Notes under the pieces: generated by a model | Databases searched by the model: none | The model's input: only the letters and a program-made list of their open reading frames with translations | Told to the model about the DNA's origin: nothing | Position numbers and translations under genes: made by a program | In this document: positions 47,964 through 57,561 of the stretch, piece after piece | How positions within the stretch are numbered: position 1 is the first letter of the stretch | How the letters are laid out: every line of letters begins with the position of its first letter | Assembly (NCBI GenBank): GCA_030836185.1 | Contig: JAURQH010000099.1 | Coordinates: 1-64,000 of the forward strand | Source: Planctomycetota bacterium | GTDB lineage: Bacteria > Planctomycetota > Planctomycetia > Planctomycetales > Planctomycetaceae | Direction of reading: 5' to 3' | Length of the DNA: 64,000 bases

Positions 47964-49334
47964 ATGACGATTCCCATTTCCAAGCCGTACGAATCGCCGC
48001 TCCAAAAAGCGATGGATGAAGAGGCAGCCCGCAAAAAACCGATTGCCAGGCTTGTTTCTCTCGATGCGTTCCGAGGGTTCGTGATGTTGATGATGGCCTC
48101 GGAAGGCTTCGCGATTGCACGAGTCTGGTCGCAGCACAAATCCACAATCCTTGCATCGGGCCAAAGTAAAGCTCTTTGGGAAACGATGGCCTATCAGCTT
48201 TCTCACGTCCCGTGGGTCGGCTGCGCATTCTGGGACTTAATCCAACCCGCCTTCATGTTCATGGTGGGTGTCTCGATGCCGTTCTCTTACTCCAAACGCG
48301 CCCGCAAAGGCCAACACGGATTCGGGCGATTCCTACATGCCGTGATCAGATCATTGATCTTGATCATGATGGGGATCTTTCTCTACTCGGTTGGCGATCC
48401 GATGACACATTTCAAACTCGTTAACGTACTGACTCAAATCGGCTTGGGGTACATCTTCGTCTATCTGTTAGTCGGTCGCAGCTCGGGCGTGCAAATGCTG
48501 GCCATCATCGTCATCCTGGGAGGTTACGGCTATTGGTTCTACGATTATCAAATGCCCGAACAGGAACTAACCGATCTTTATGCCTGGCTCGAAGAACAAG
48601 GTATGGATCCCGCTGGAGAGGTTGAGATCTTTGATGACTCTTATGCCGCCCATTGGAACAAACACACCAACGCCGCCGCCGGTTTTGATCGCGAATGGCT
48701 CAACAAACCGCCACGATTCGAAGACGGATTTCGTGGCAAGAAGTTCTGGGCCAACACAGGGGGCTACACCACACTCAATTTCATTCCGTCCATCGCCACC
48801 ATGATCTTCGGCCTGATGGCGGGGCAATTACTCATCGGCCCCGAGACCGAACAACGTAAGTGTCGTCTATTGTTCGCCTCCGGGTTTATCTTGTTAGTCG
48901 TCGGGATGCTGATGGACACACACATCTGGCCCATCAATACAGGTGATTGGGGATGGACGATCTCGCCGACCATCAAGCGAATCTGGACACCCACCTGGGT
49001 CATCTTCAGTACCGGTTGGGTATTACTGATGATGGGGCTGTTCTTTCTGATCTTTGATGTCCTCAAAGTGAAACGGCTTGCTTTTCCACTGGTTGTCGTC
49101 GGCATGAACTCCATCGCGTTTTACCTCATGGCCTCTCTCATTCATGGCTGGATCGGCAGAAATCTTGAAACCCATCTGGCCACCATCGACACCGCCTTCA
49201 GCACGTCTTTGATTCCGATCTTCTTTAGCGAAAAGAATATTTACGCACCGATCAACGAGTCGCTGCTCATTCTCTTCACCATGTGGCTCATCGTATTCTG
49301 GATGTATCGCCGAAAATTATTTATTCGAGTTTGA
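47964..49334 (+). CDS. DUF5009 / heparan-alpha-glucosaminide N-acetyltransferase-like membrane protein
   Basis: A 456-residue integral membrane protein with about ten hydrophobic segments. The family-typical entry RLVSLDAFRGFVMLMM is at residues 29-44, and WDLIQPAFMFMVGVSMPFS follows. The family includes human HGSNAT, which acetylates the terminal glucosamine of heparan sulfate across the membrane; bacterial members are presumed to acylate sugars. It begins 43 bases after the second PVC-type gene on the same strand, so a shared role in polysaccharide processing is plausible but unproven. Confidence 0.85.
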   Translation: MTIPISKPYESPLQKAMDEEAARKKPIARLVSLDAFRGFVMLMMASEGFAIARVWSQHKSTILASGQSKALWETMAYQLSHVPWVGCAFWDLIQPAFMFMVGVSMPFSYSKRARKGQHGFGRFLHAVIRSLILIMMGIFLYSVGDPMTHFKLVNVLTQIGLGYIFVYLLVGRSSGVQMLAIIVILGGYGYWFYDYQMPEQELTDLYAWLEEQGMDPAGEVEIFDDSYAAHWNKHTNAAAGFDREWLNKPPRFEDGFRGKKFWANTGGYTTLNFIPSIATMIFGLMAGQLLIGPETEQRKCRLLFASGFILLVVGMLMDTHIWPINTGDWGWTISPTIKRIWTPTWVIFSTGWVLLMMGLFFLIFDVLKVKRLAFPLVVVGMNSIAFYLMASLIHGWIGRNLETHLATIDTAFSTSLIPIFFSEKNIYAPINESLLILFTMWLIVFWMYRRKLFIRV

Positions 49335-49455
49335 ACAAATCGGACTCGCTACGGTTTACGACTGAAATCGGGTACGTTCTACAATATCAAAGAGAAACGC
49401 TTACTCTGCTTCGATTTGCCCAAGGGAGAAAGTCGGTTAGTTGTGGGCTGATATA

Positions 49456-50493
49456 TTATTGGTCTGGCTTATCGCTCCATCGCCCTCGAGCAACATGAAT
49501 CCACTTGCCATCTTTCATAAGCATCATTTTATTATCAAAGAGTCTGACTTCGTATTTTCGCTTCTCATCGTACAGTTCAGTGTATTCTTTGTTCTGCTCT
49601 ACTGTTTTGTATCTATTGAGTACTTTGCCTGTCTTTTGGTCAATTTCTTCCCAAGATTAATCTCCAAGCCTACGGACGGTTACTTTGTATGTTTCGTTTA
49701 TCCAACTGATTGGCAGCGGAATAGACGGAGTAATTGGATTTAGCTTGGGTTTATTGTTGGAGTCTGCAACACTTCGTTCTTTCTCGCTGTTTGCGTTCTC
49801 GTTCTTCTCTTCAGTACTTCGTTTCTTGACTTCATCACGTAACCAAGACCGATCATGACGCGAAAGGCTATAGGGACTCACGGTCACAAGTTCATCAGAT
49901 TCTGGACGCTTCAATTGCACTTTACCTTTCTCTAATTTAACGAACTTTGCCAATAGATTCCCATTCCTTGTCGTCCAAATGCGATACTCCAAAAGTTTTG
50001 AAAGTTCTCTATTGCTCATTGGTTCAACAACATAAACGGTATTTGTGCCCCCAATAGCAGTCGCGTACTGTTTGGTTCCGGTCACTTTCATGGCCTTGGT
50101 ACCAACTATCTCTTCCCAATCTTCACTACGCCAAAACTTCCCGTCAACAATATCCTTTGTAGCGCATTTAATTATTACCCATGTCTTGTAAGCCCCACTC
50201 CCTGTCCGATCATCTTCAATCCCCACAATCATTTGGTTATCATCGATCACCTGAATTGCCTTGGCATCTAAATTGGCTGGAACTCCCCAATGACCAACTT
50301 TAAGTTGGCCTACAGAAAATGTTCCGTAATTCGACTTCAGGATATTTAGCCGCTCTCGTTGATCTTGCATCTGCTGACGAGCTTCCACGGAGTCTGCCTC
50401 TACCGCTTTTATTTGCGCATCTGTTACTTTCAAGTGCATAATAAAGACAATAAAAAAGAAAAATGACGCAAATAAAGTAAATGTATTCTTCAT
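49456..50493 (-). pseudogene. SHD1-domain secreted protein gene interrupted by an in-frame stop
   Basis: The frame from ATG 50493 runs 278 codons to TAA at 49657-49659. It has an N-terminal hydrophobic segment (FTLFASFFFFIVFIMHL), a coiled stretch, a middle domain, and an SLA1-homology (SHD1) domain (RIWTTRNGNLLAKFVKLEKG, then SPYSLSRHDRSWL). The same frame continues past the TAA for 66 codons to a second TAA at 49456, giving clearly protein-like sequence (SWEEIDQKTGKVLNRYK, ELYDEKRKYEVRLFDNKMML, GKWIHVARGRW). A single nonsense codon therefore splits the gene; readthrough or sequencing error are alternatives. Base composition is more AT-rich than the neighbours. Function unknown. Confidence 0.75.
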
Positions 50494-50585
50494 TTCAAGT
50501 AACTTTCTGTCATGGCAATATTAGAAGGTATCGATATTTGCGTACACCATGTGTATCATATGTAACCAAACTTCTCAACCTAGGG

Positions 50586-51971
50586 TTACAACAACCCCGG
50601 GATCGAATCCCAGCTTGCCATTTTGCGGGTCAAGTCGCCCGGTAACTCGGGTTGCAGTCGCAATTCGCCGACATTGAACTGCGTGTGCAGAATCGTGGCG
50701 AGCAGGTGCTTGATGGTCAGTGGCGAGGTCAACGGCTCGGACGCATCCCGTTTCGATTGACCGATGACTTGTCCCATATTGAGACCACCACCGGATAGCA
50801 TCAGCGGTGACAGATTGCCCCAGTGATCGCGGCCACCTCGAGCATTGATACGCGGGTTCCGACCCATTTCTCCGCAACAAACCAGCAGAATGTCGTTTTC
50901 CAATCCGCGTTGGTGGATGTCTTCAATCAGTGCAGAGACCGCATGATCGAACGGCAACCCCATGTATCGCATGCCCTCATCGACTCCCGCATTATTGGCA
51001 TCGGCGTGCATATCCCAGACGAAGTTCGTCGTGACGGTGACAAAGCCGACACCACGTTCACACAATCGCCTCGCCATCAACAACAGCTTGCCGAGTGTCA
51101 TGGAGTTGTCGACATAGCGTTCGTAGTTGTTCCACTTCTTGCTGATGTCTTGTGGCTTCACCAGGGGAGCCGTGTCGTACCGAGCGACAGTTTTTGGATC
51201 TTCTTTAGACAGATCAAAGGCATCAGCCGCGCCGCCGAGAATTGTATCGAAGGCTTGGGAACGCAAAGAATCGACCCGTCCTGCATTGGAAGAACTGTCG
51301 ACGACCCACCGAGCCGCATCAAGAGACGATAACAATGTCTGTCGGTCTCCGATGCGATCCATGGGAAGTTTGAGTTTCATGTTCTCTTGCAGGTCGCCCC
51401 CGGCTCCCGGAATGAACGGCGCAAATGCCGCTCCGACTTCACCGGTTGAATCGAACCGCCCGAATTGTTGGATGCGCTCCATCCGTTCGGGATCGATGGC
51501 TCGCGGAAAAAGAGCCACGTTATTCGGCAACCCCGTTTGAGGATGATTAGTCCCCGCAACACGAGCATAGAGCGATCCGAAATTCGCTCCAAAAGTATTC
51601 TTGCCGACGATGGGTTTGATGTCGTGATTACCGTCGCCTGTTTTGAAGGAACGGACAATCGACAATTTGTCGGCCACTTGTGCCAACTTGGGAAACGTCC
51701 CACCAAATGTAACGCCCGGTAGCTTCGTGGAGACTTCACCGGTCGCCGAACGAATCTCGGCCGGCATATCCATCTTGGGATCGAATGTTTCGATCTGTGA
51801 CGGTCCACCGTGCATGAACAGAAAGATGACCGACTTCCCCGTCAACACGGCCGATTGAACGGCCGCATTGGCTTGCGGCGTCATCCACGGAGCCAGCGCA
51901 GCACCTCCCATGGCGACCGAGCCAAGCCGTAAGAATTCGCGTCGAGATTTTGGATCGTGAAAACTGAGCAT
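50586..51971 (-). CDS. DUF1501 domain protein with twin-arginine leader
   Basis: A 461-residue protein of the sulfatase-like DUF1501 family, abundant in planctomycetes and often paired with DUF1553/DUF1549 cytochrome proteins (none adjacent here). The N-terminal SRREFLRLGSVAMGG is a Tat signal, so a folded protein is exported. Family blocks: FLFMHGGPSQIETFDPK, KLSIVRSFKTGDGNHD, TGLPNNVALFPRA, and the C-terminal CCGEMGRNPRIN, GRDHWGNLSP. Presumed metal-dependent hydrolase; substrate unknown. It lies 92 bases upstream of the SHD1 gene on the same strand. Confidence 0.93.
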   Translation of the reverse strand: MLSFHDPKSRREFLRLGSVAMGGAALAPWMTPQANAAVQSAVLTGKSVIFLFMHGGPSQIETFDPKMDMPAEIRSATGEVSTKLPGVTFGGTFPKLAQVADKLSIVRSFKTGDGNHDIKPIVGKNTFGANFGSLYARVAGTNHPQTGLPNNVALFPRAIDPERMERIQQFGRFDSTGEVGAAFAPFIPGAGGDLQENMKLKLPMDRIGDRQTLLSSLDAARWVVDSSSNAGRVDSLRSQAFDTILGGAADAFDLSKEDPKTVARYDTAPLVKPQDISKKWNNYERYVDNSMTLGKLLLMARRLCERGVGFVTVTTNFVWDMHADANNAGVDEGMRYMGLPFDHAVSALIEDIHQRGLENDILLVCCGEMGRNPRINARGGRDHWGNLSPLMLSGGGLNMGQVIGQSKRDASEPLTSPLTIKHLLATILHTQFNVGELRLQPELPGDLTRKMASWDSIPGLL

Positions 51972-52341
51972 GTCTTATCATATCAACTTATATGGATGGG
52001 AATCAACGTGTTTTCTGATACGCTCGATATAGCCTATTTGAGGAGTTTACTTGTCCCTCTTTCCCAAACGCTGAACCGCCGATTCAAGATTTGAAGATTC
52101 GATGATTTGTGGGGGTGCCTTTTCCGAATCTTGAAATCAAATCTTCCCAAATCTAGATTCCAAATCTTCCCGAATCATGAGCAAGTTGTTGGCACCCGTA
52201 GGTTTACGCTGATGACCTCGTTTTGGTGAGTGGTCACTTTTTCGGGGTGCGCATTTTCCACGTCACGCGAGATTGCTCTCTTTCTCACGTTGCAGCCTTA
52301 GTCATTCTTCAACACGCGACTGGCTGAATCACAGGTGTGGT

Positions 52342-52366
52342 TGGGGACGAACGCAGTGAGTCCCCA
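52342..52366. repeat. Perfect inverted repeat
   Basis: TGGGGAC at 52342-52348 and GTCCCCA at 52360-52366 form a 7-bp stem with an 11-base loop. Confidence 0.6.
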
Positions 52367-52380
52367 GATTTTATGATTCT

Positions 52381-52404
52381 GTGGGTGACCTGTCGGTCAT
52401 CCAC
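52381..52404. repeat. Ten-base-pair hairpin with tetraloop
   Basis: GTGGGTGACC and GGTCATCCAC pair (one G-T wobble) around TGTC. No T-run follows and no gene end is near. Confidence 0.6.
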
Positions 52405-52472
52405 AGCCACCCAAGTAATACACATCGTGCTCGTACAAATCACCTGCGACACGCAAAGACACTTAAACCAGC

Positions 52473-52493
52473 CCCAACTGCTTGCGCAGTAGG
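52473..52493. repeat. Short hairpin
   Basis: ACTGC and GCAGT around TTGC, extended by CCC/GGG across an A-A mismatch. Confidence 0.5.
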
Positions 52494-52554
52494 GCTATGG
52501 GCTATGTTGTCATGACGTTCAAATTGCCAAAGATCGATTTCGTATTTGTGGTAG

Positions 52555-52581
52555 GCTGGGATAGCGAATGCATATCCCAGC
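52555..52581. repeat. Perfect nine-base-pair hairpin
   Basis: GCTGGGATA at 52555-52563 and TATCCCAGC at 52573-52581 around a 9-base loop. The neighbouring 52603-52639 segment starts with the same GCTGGG and ends CCAGC, making a second, imperfect hairpin of related sequence. Confidence 0.65.
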
Positions 52582-52602
52582 AAATATGTGTGTCGAACAA
52601 AT

Positions 52603-52639
52603 GCTGGGTTACGACTCGCTACACTCGTCTAACTCCAGC
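52603..52639. repeat. Imperfect inverted repeat related to the preceding hairpin
   Basis: GCTGGGTTA near 52603 and TAACTCCAGC ending at 52639 pair with one bulge. The GGGTTACG-type core recurs at 52993. Confidence 0.5.
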
Positions 52640-52654
52640 CTACTATTCACCAAT

Positions 52655-52677
52655 AAACCACGAACGGTAACTCTGGT
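52655..52677. repeat. Dispersed repeat, copy 1
   Basis: Matches 53332-53354 at 21 of 23 positions; the shared words are ACCACGAACG and TAACTCTGGT. Confidence 0.6.
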
Positions 52678-52717
52678 GGCGCGAGGTTGGCAAGGGTAAT
52701 TTCGGGGATCAATTTTT

Positions 52718-52756
52718 GACGCAAAGACGCCGAGCCGCGAAGAAACTCAAAGAAAA
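52718..52756. repeat. CGCAAAGACGC-type degenerate repeat
   Basis: Begins GACGCAAAGACGCCGAGCC. Related fragments lie at 52809-52840, 52848-52883 (CGCAGAGTTCGCTAAG), 53098-53131 (CGCAGAGTCGCGAAGACGC), 53396-53429 and 53500-53522. All share CGCA(G/A)AG and GCGAAGA words in varying order. Confidence 0.6.
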
Positions 52757-52986
52757 AAACAAATCGGGTGGCTGCTTGTCCGGCAGTATTTGTAGAAGAA
52801 GAAATACTCACGCAGCGGCGCGGCGGCGCAGAGGAAAATTGAAAGAGGTAACCGCAGAGTTCGCTAAGAACACAGAGAAAGAAGTCATGTTTACTTATTG
52901 ACGCTCAACAGATGGAATTATTCTGATCAGTGAAGATGAGTGTCGATTAGATCCGTAATCCGACACTTGAATTGATGTCACAGATC

Positions 52987-53021
52987 ATGTTGGGTTACGC
53001 TGCGCTCACCGCAACCAACAT
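52987..53021. repeat. Inverted repeat around a GGGTTACG core
   Basis: ATGTTGG at 52987-52993 pairs exactly with CCAACAT at 53015-53021; the arms extend with a GGTT/AACC portion. Confidence 0.6.
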
Positions 53022-53331
53022 GAGTTTCACAGGGGGCTTCTGCTGCGCAGAGCGCCTGCCGCCACCCTTTGTGCTCCAATTGATCTGTTGATCAATAGAC
53101 TCACGCAGAGTCGCGAAGACGCCGAGAAAAATGAGCAAGTGAACGCGTTGTCGTCGGCATGAGCGATTATGATGTGGCTTCTATGAAAGCTTGTTGTTTT
53201 CAAGAGTCAGACATACCGTTTTTCTTGATCGTTCGGGTTTTTCGAAAATAGAAACCGACTGCCCCACCTGGGGACGCTGAATTATCTTCGCATTCCCCTG
53301 CTTTCTCGCGCAAGCGGCTCAAAAGACCATC

Positions 53332-53354
53332 GAACCACGAACGCTAACTCTGGT
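53332..53354. repeat. Dispersed repeat, copy 2
   Basis: Second copy of the 23-base repeat at 52655-52677, differing at two positions. Confidence 0.6.
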
Positions 53355-53445
53355 ACGAATGAAATTGCAAGATGAGATTGAGAGATCATATTTATGACGC
53401 AAAGCCTCGAAGAGCAAACAAACGCAAAGGGTTCATTCTCTAGTT

Positions 53446-53474
53446 GGGTGGCACTGGCGGCTTGCCCGCCAGTG
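53446..53474. repeat. REP-like hairpin with GGGTGGCAC leader
   Basis: CACTGGCGG at 53452-53460 pairs exactly with CCGCCAGTG at 53466-53474 around CTTGC, preceded by GGGTGG. The same GGGTGGCAC word leads another hairpin at 53740. Confidence 0.7.
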
Positions 53475-53739
53475 ATATGGGAGGGAACCAAATTTAATTC
53501 ACCGCAGAGTTCGCATAGCCCGATTTGCGCCAGCAGTCGGGATGGGGGAAGTGTCATTCGACGTGCAATGAAACTCAAACGAGTGAATCATCGGGAGTGA
53601 CAGCGAATCAAACGAATAAAATTAAAACAGGGTGGCGGCGGACGCTCCGTGAAACGGAAGCCCCTGCATATTGTCTGCAAAGTTATGAACCGCGGATCAC
53701 GCGAATGTCGTAGATGGAAATTCCTGTCGTTACCGTTTT

Positions 53740-53766
53740 GGGTGGCACGTCCTGAACAGGGCGTCT
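53740..53766. repeat. Second GGGTGGCAC-led hairpin
   Basis: GGGTGGCA followed by CGTCCTG and CAGGGCG arms (one wobble) around AA. The leader matches that of the hairpin at 53446, while the stem differs. Confidence 0.55.
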
Positions 53767-54047
53767 CGCAACGCGACAAGATGAATCGCCATGCGGTTAC
53801 GAATTGTGTTTGCCACATGTTTCAAGCATTGGACCATCATGGTGAGCCATCTTGTGACTTCATCACCCAGACAACAATTTGGCTGGGACACCCTGCCGAC
53901 GGGTGGACTCGACTTTCTCTCAATTATTACTGGAGTAAAGCAACTGATCTCTTTAAGGTTTGTTCATGAGCTCAGGGCATGGATCATTCGACTTAGAGTC
54001 ATCACAGAAATCGGCATTCATTATTCGCAGGTCAAAGGTAAAGACTC

Positions 54048-55079
54048 ATGTTTCGATCACTGATGCAGGTCTCGTTATTGTTCATGACATTGTGTTGTGT
54101 CGTCGGCTGTGGGACTGATGCAGAGACACTCCCTCCTTCCTCGAGTTCAATTCCAGCGTCTACAAACTCTCCCACGACGAATCCACCGGCAGCGACAACT
54201 CCAACGGAAGCTGCTCCCAATCTGGGAGTTGAGGAATCTGCCAAGGTCTACACGCTCGAAGATCGCCCCGCAGGAGATTGGGCAGGGCATTGGGAAGGTC
54301 CAGAGGGAGAAAATCGCTATGTTTGGATCGAGAATGATCTGACGGGTTTTCTGGGGCTGGGTCCGATGGTTGATCTCTATGCTTTGGAGTTTCAGAAGGA
54401 AGGGGGACTTCTGAGAGTCAAACAGGAGGGAGAAATCTTGCCTTATGAGATCACGCGGGACGATTCGAAAACCAAGATGACTTTCAAGAACACCGAGACG
54501 GGGGAAGAATTTGAATGTCTGAAACAATCCGATCCGATCACGGGAATCGTTTTCGAAAATGTGGGTCGATTTGGCGCACTGGAACAGGCAAGCTTCTTAA
54601 GTCGGCTACTCATGAAAGATGAAAAAGAGATTCCTTACTTTGAGTTTCGTCAAAAAGAATTTCGAAAAATTGTGGGTCTGCACTTCGATTCGTTCCAAGA
54701 AGTCGAGGTGGGGAAATACCTGGCGCTGACATTGAACTCTGACAAAACGGGGTTCGATGCGATCCGGTTCAGAACCCCCAAGGCTGATCATAACTGGGAT
54801 CTCTTCTGGGAATTTATTGTCGAGAGTTCCATCAAAATGAACGGCTGGTACATTCTTCCTCGTGAGGGCGAACTTGAAGGATTCACGGGTTACGAGCACG
54901 CCTACAACGTGACTCTTGAAGATGTTGATATTCCTGAAAAGAATCTGCAGATCAAACAGTCATTGACGGGAGGGAAATTGAGACCCGATACGGAATATTT
55001 AATCTGGTTCGGCAATGTCGATTCCTACGAAACGCCGTATAAACTTGTGGTCCGGGTGGGTTTTTTACCGGCTGAGTAA
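54048..55079 (+). CDS. Lipoprotein of unknown function
   Basis: A 343-residue protein with a lipoprotein signal (MFRSLMQVSLLFMTLCCVVGC, lipobox VVGC at Cys21). A low-complexity Pro/Ser/Thr linker to about residue 60 is followed by a beta-rich body with aromatic residues (AGDWAGHWEGPEGENRYVWI, then GWYILPREGELEGFTGYEHA). No family is recognised. The linker implies the body stands away from the membrane. AAAGGTAAAG precedes the ATG. It is the first gene after the repeat island. Confidence 0.75.
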   Translation: MFRSLMQVSLLFMTLCCVVGCGTDAETLPPSSSSIPASTNSPTTNPPAATTPTEAAPNLGVEESAKVYTLEDRPAGDWAGHWEGPEGENRYVWIENDLTGFLGLGPMVDLYALEFQKEGGLLRVKQEGEILPYEITRDDSKTKMTFKNTETGEEFECLKQSDPITGIVFENVGRFGALEQASFLSRLLMKDEKEIPYFEFRQKEFRKIVGLHFDSFQEVEVGKYLALTLNSDKTGFDAIRFRTPKADHNWDLFWEFIVESSIKMNGWYILPREGELEGFTGYEHAYNVTLEDVDIPEKNLQIKQSLTGGKLRPDTEYLIWFGNVDSYETPYKLVVRVGFLPAE

Positions 55080-55208
55080 ATTGCCATCGGGATGGTCGCT
55101 TCTTGAATCACCGCAGATGTTGAAGTAACTTTGGGTCTCAAATCCCATCAGGCCGACGGATCCTATGCACCTCTCAGGCTCTTTCCTCATTGAACAAGGC
55201 TCGTCAGC

Positions 55209-56300
55209 ATGTCGTCGACCGATACGGAATTACCAGTTTCAAACGATATGGACGAAAACGCAGAAGAACGACCTCTGAACTATTCGTTCTGGTTGGGAGC
55301 TCTGATTATTCGTGGGTCGATCTTGCCGCGTGTGATTGGTGACATCCTTTGCTTTGGATTGTTTGCTTTGGCCGTTGTGTTCTTGTCAAACTTTACGCAA
55401 AGTCAATACGGCGTGACGCTTTCAATCCCTCAGGGGCCGTTCTCTGCCGCAGGTGCGGTGTTAGGTTTGCTTTTGGTGATGCGAACCAATGCTGGGTATG
55501 ACCGCTGGTGGGAAGCTCGGAAACTCTGGGGAGGAATTGTCAATCAGTCTCGGAATTTGGGCGTGATGGCGTTGGCTTATGGCCCGCATGATCCCGAATG
55601 GCGTCGTCAATTTATCACTTGGGTCGCTGCGTTTCCTCATGTCATTCGTTGCAGCCTGCGCTACGAGACTGCACTCCCTGAAGTGGAGCAATTATTGGGA
55701 GAAGCCAACACCAAGTCCATCGCGAAAGCGGGACATATGCCGAGTTATGTGGCCCGTCAACTTGCCGATCTGTTGCAGGCTGCGAAGAAAGCGGAACTCG
55801 ACAGCTTTTCGTTCTTTCAAATTGAAGAACAGCGACAAGAACTGATCAATTATGTGGGAGGCTGTGAGAGGATTCGCAACACACCTTTGGCGCGTTCTTC
55901 TGCGATTCAGGTACGACAGTTTATTCTGCTATTTCTAGTCACTTTACCGTTCGCGTTGCTGGGTGATTTTCAGGATCACAATTTACTCGGCAGGCTTGTG
56001 GGACTTCAAATTCCTGACTCTGTGCTATTTGTACCCTTGTTTATCATGCTGGTGGCTTGGCCATTGTTGTCATTGGATCGTATCGGGATGGAATTACAAA
56101 ACCCGTTTGATACGCGGCGGAGTGATCATCTTCCCTTAGACACGCTCTGTCATACCATCGAGAAGAATTTGATTGAGTTATTGCGTAAGGATACGATCTT
56201 CTCACAATCTGAAAAAACGCTCGAATCGACGACATTTACCCCCGAGATGGTCGATAAATTGAACGAGCAGAACAAGACCGGCGAGACATGGATGTCGTGA
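55209..56300 (+). CDS. Bestrophin family anion channel
   Basis: A 363-residue inner-membrane protein of the bestrophin/UPF0187 family (pentameric chloride-type channels; a bacterial homologue from Klebsiella is characterised as a sodium-permeable channel). Visible signatures: hydrophobic segments about 40-62 and 235-285, LLLVMRTNAGYDRWWEARKL, and the C-terminal GMELQNPFDTRRSDHLPLD, which corresponds to the conserved acidic, Pro-containing loop. Which ion it passes cannot be read from sequence. It stands between the lipoprotein gene and thyX with its own spacing. Confidence 0.9.
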   Translation: MSSTDTELPVSNDMDENAEERPLNYSFWLGALIIRGSILPRVIGDILCFGLFALAVVFLSNFTQSQYGVTLSIPQGPFSAAGAVLGLLLVMRTNAGYDRWWEARKLWGGIVNQSRNLGVMALAYGPHDPEWRRQFITWVAAFPHVIRCSLRYETALPEVEQLLGEANTKSIAKAGHMPSYVARQLADLLQAAKKAELDSFSFFQIEEQRQELINYVGGCERIRNTPLARSSAIQVRQFILLFLVTLPFALLGDFQDHNLLGRLVGLQIPDSVLFVPLFIMLVAWPLLSLDRIGMELQNPFDTRRSDHLPLDTLCHTIEKNLIELLRKDTIFSQSEKTLESTTFTPEMVDKLNEQNKTGETWMS

Positions 56301-56454
56301 GCGAATGAAAGAATAAAGACACTTTACCGGTTGATTTTCCAAGCTCAGCCCGCAGAAATGCTTTGTGACGGCATTCCCTCGTCTCACGGTAGAAAATCGA
56401 GGCGCGATCCGTCATAGTTTGAGGTTCCGACAACTCTTGCGAAGGAACAAATTG

Positions 56455-57372
56455 ATGACAACGCGTGCGGAACAAGTGGAAGCTCTCCGTTGGGAGAAAT
56501 TCTCGGTCTTGGATGATGGATTTGTCTGTCTGGTTGATGTCATGGGAGACGACAGTTCTATCGTTCAGGCAGCCCGGGTTTCTTATGGAGAAGGGACGAA
56601 AAAAGTCTCTGATGACCGCACTTTGATCCGCTATTTGCTGCGTCATCGTCACACCACGCCGTTTGAAATGGTCGAGATCAAGTTGCTAGTCCGCGTCCCG
56701 ATGGACTGCTGGAGGCAGTGGATTCGTCACCGTACGGCCAATGTGAACGAATATAGCACCCGCTATTCACTGGCCATCGATTCGGCACAAACCACGCCGA
56801 CCGACGAATGGCGAACTCAGGCAGAGTCGAATCGACAAGGCTCGGGAGAAGCACTTCCCCCAGAATTGGGCGAGAAGATGACCGCCTCCGAGAAGGAGTT
56901 TCAGGATCACGCCCGACGGCTTTATCAAGAGAGGATTGACGGCGGTGTTGCCCGAGAACAGGCTCGCAAAGACTTGCCTCTCTGCACTTACACAGAAGCT
57001 TATTGGAAAGTCGATCTACATAACTTATTACATTTCCTCGCTTTACGGATGGATTCACATGCTCAGCAGGAAATTCGTGATTACGCAACGACCATCGGCG
57101 AAAAGATCATCAAGCCGCTGTTTCCTGTCGTCTGGGAAGCGTTTCAGGACTATCGGATGCAGGCGATGTACTTCACGCGTCTGGATGTCGGCGTGATGAC
57201 CCGTTTGACGCAAGCCGCCACAGAGCAGGGGGTTGTCCCACCCTTTTCTGAGGAATTGTTCCTGGCGTCGCAGGATGACACCTGGAAAGAATTGAAGCGA
57301 AGCCGAGAGCGAGATGAATGCCGGTCGAAACTGGAGCGATTGGGGTTGGTCGAGCCGAAAACGGGCGAATAA
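56455..57372 (+). CDS. thyX: FAD-dependent thymidylate synthase
   Basis: ThyX makes dTMP from dUMP using methylenetetrahydrofolate and FAD/NADPH. The 305-residue protein contains the ThyX signature RHRTANVNEYSTR (RHRxxxxNxxSxR), RHRHTTPFEMVE before it, and LRMDSHAQQEIRDYA for FAD/dUMP contacts. It is longer than the roughly 220-residue Thermotoga enzyme because of an insertion about 118-165 and a C-terminal extension of about 50 residues. ATG 56455 has AAGGA about 9 bases upstream. Whether a thyA gene exists elsewhere is unknown. Confidence 0.94.
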   Translation: MTTRAEQVEALRWEKFSVLDDGFVCLVDVMGDDSSIVQAARVSYGEGTKKVSDDRTLIRYLLRHRHTTPFEMVEIKLLVRVPMDCWRQWIRHRTANVNEYSTRYSLAIDSAQTTPTDEWRTQAESNRQGSGEALPPELGEKMTASEKEFQDHARRLYQERIDGGVAREQARKDLPLCTYTEAYWKVDLHNLLHFLALRMDSHAQQEIRDYATTIGEKIIKPLFPVVWEAFQDYRMQAMYFTRLDVGVMTRLTQAATEQGVVPPFSEELFLASQDDTWKELKRSRERDECRSKLERLGLVEPKTGE

Positions 57373-57561
57373 CCGATTTCACCCAGTCTTCTTTGCCAGA
57401 AGTCTCTGTTTGGTTTGCGTTTCAGCCGATATCTGTTATTCTTGAAATCTGCGCTGCCGATCCTTATTGGTGGTGAACAAAACATAAATTCCGGCGACAC
57501 GAGGTGTGATCGCCGCTCCAGCCTTTCGGCTGTCGAAGACACTTATTTGAGGAGGTTGTTT

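Larger units (their letters stand above)
51972..54047. other. Gene-free 2-kb island of hairpins and degenerate repeats
   Basis: No frame here has coding character. The stretch contains many short inverted repeats and several copies of degenerate words (CGCAAAGACGCCGAG, CGCAGAGTTCGC, GGGTGGCAC, ACCACGAACG-TAACTCTGG). The most distinct pieces are listed separately. Such dispersed sequences are common in intergenic regions of planctomycetes and other environmental bacteria; their origin is unclear. Confidence 0.7.

Noticed and set aside
52482-52901. Short open frames of about 60 codons in the repeat island (for example MTQRRRAAKKLKEKN)
   Set aside because: They are translations of the degenerate CGCAAAGACGC repeats, without start signals or family resemblance.
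51972-54047. Repeat island considered as a CRISPR array
   Set aside because: The repeats are degenerate, irregularly spaced and of several families, and no cas genes are present.
53649-54063. Overlapping open frames of 90-106 codons just before the lipoprotein gene
   Set aside because: Three frames are open together across repeat sequence and none shows a signal peptide, family motif or ribosome-binding site.
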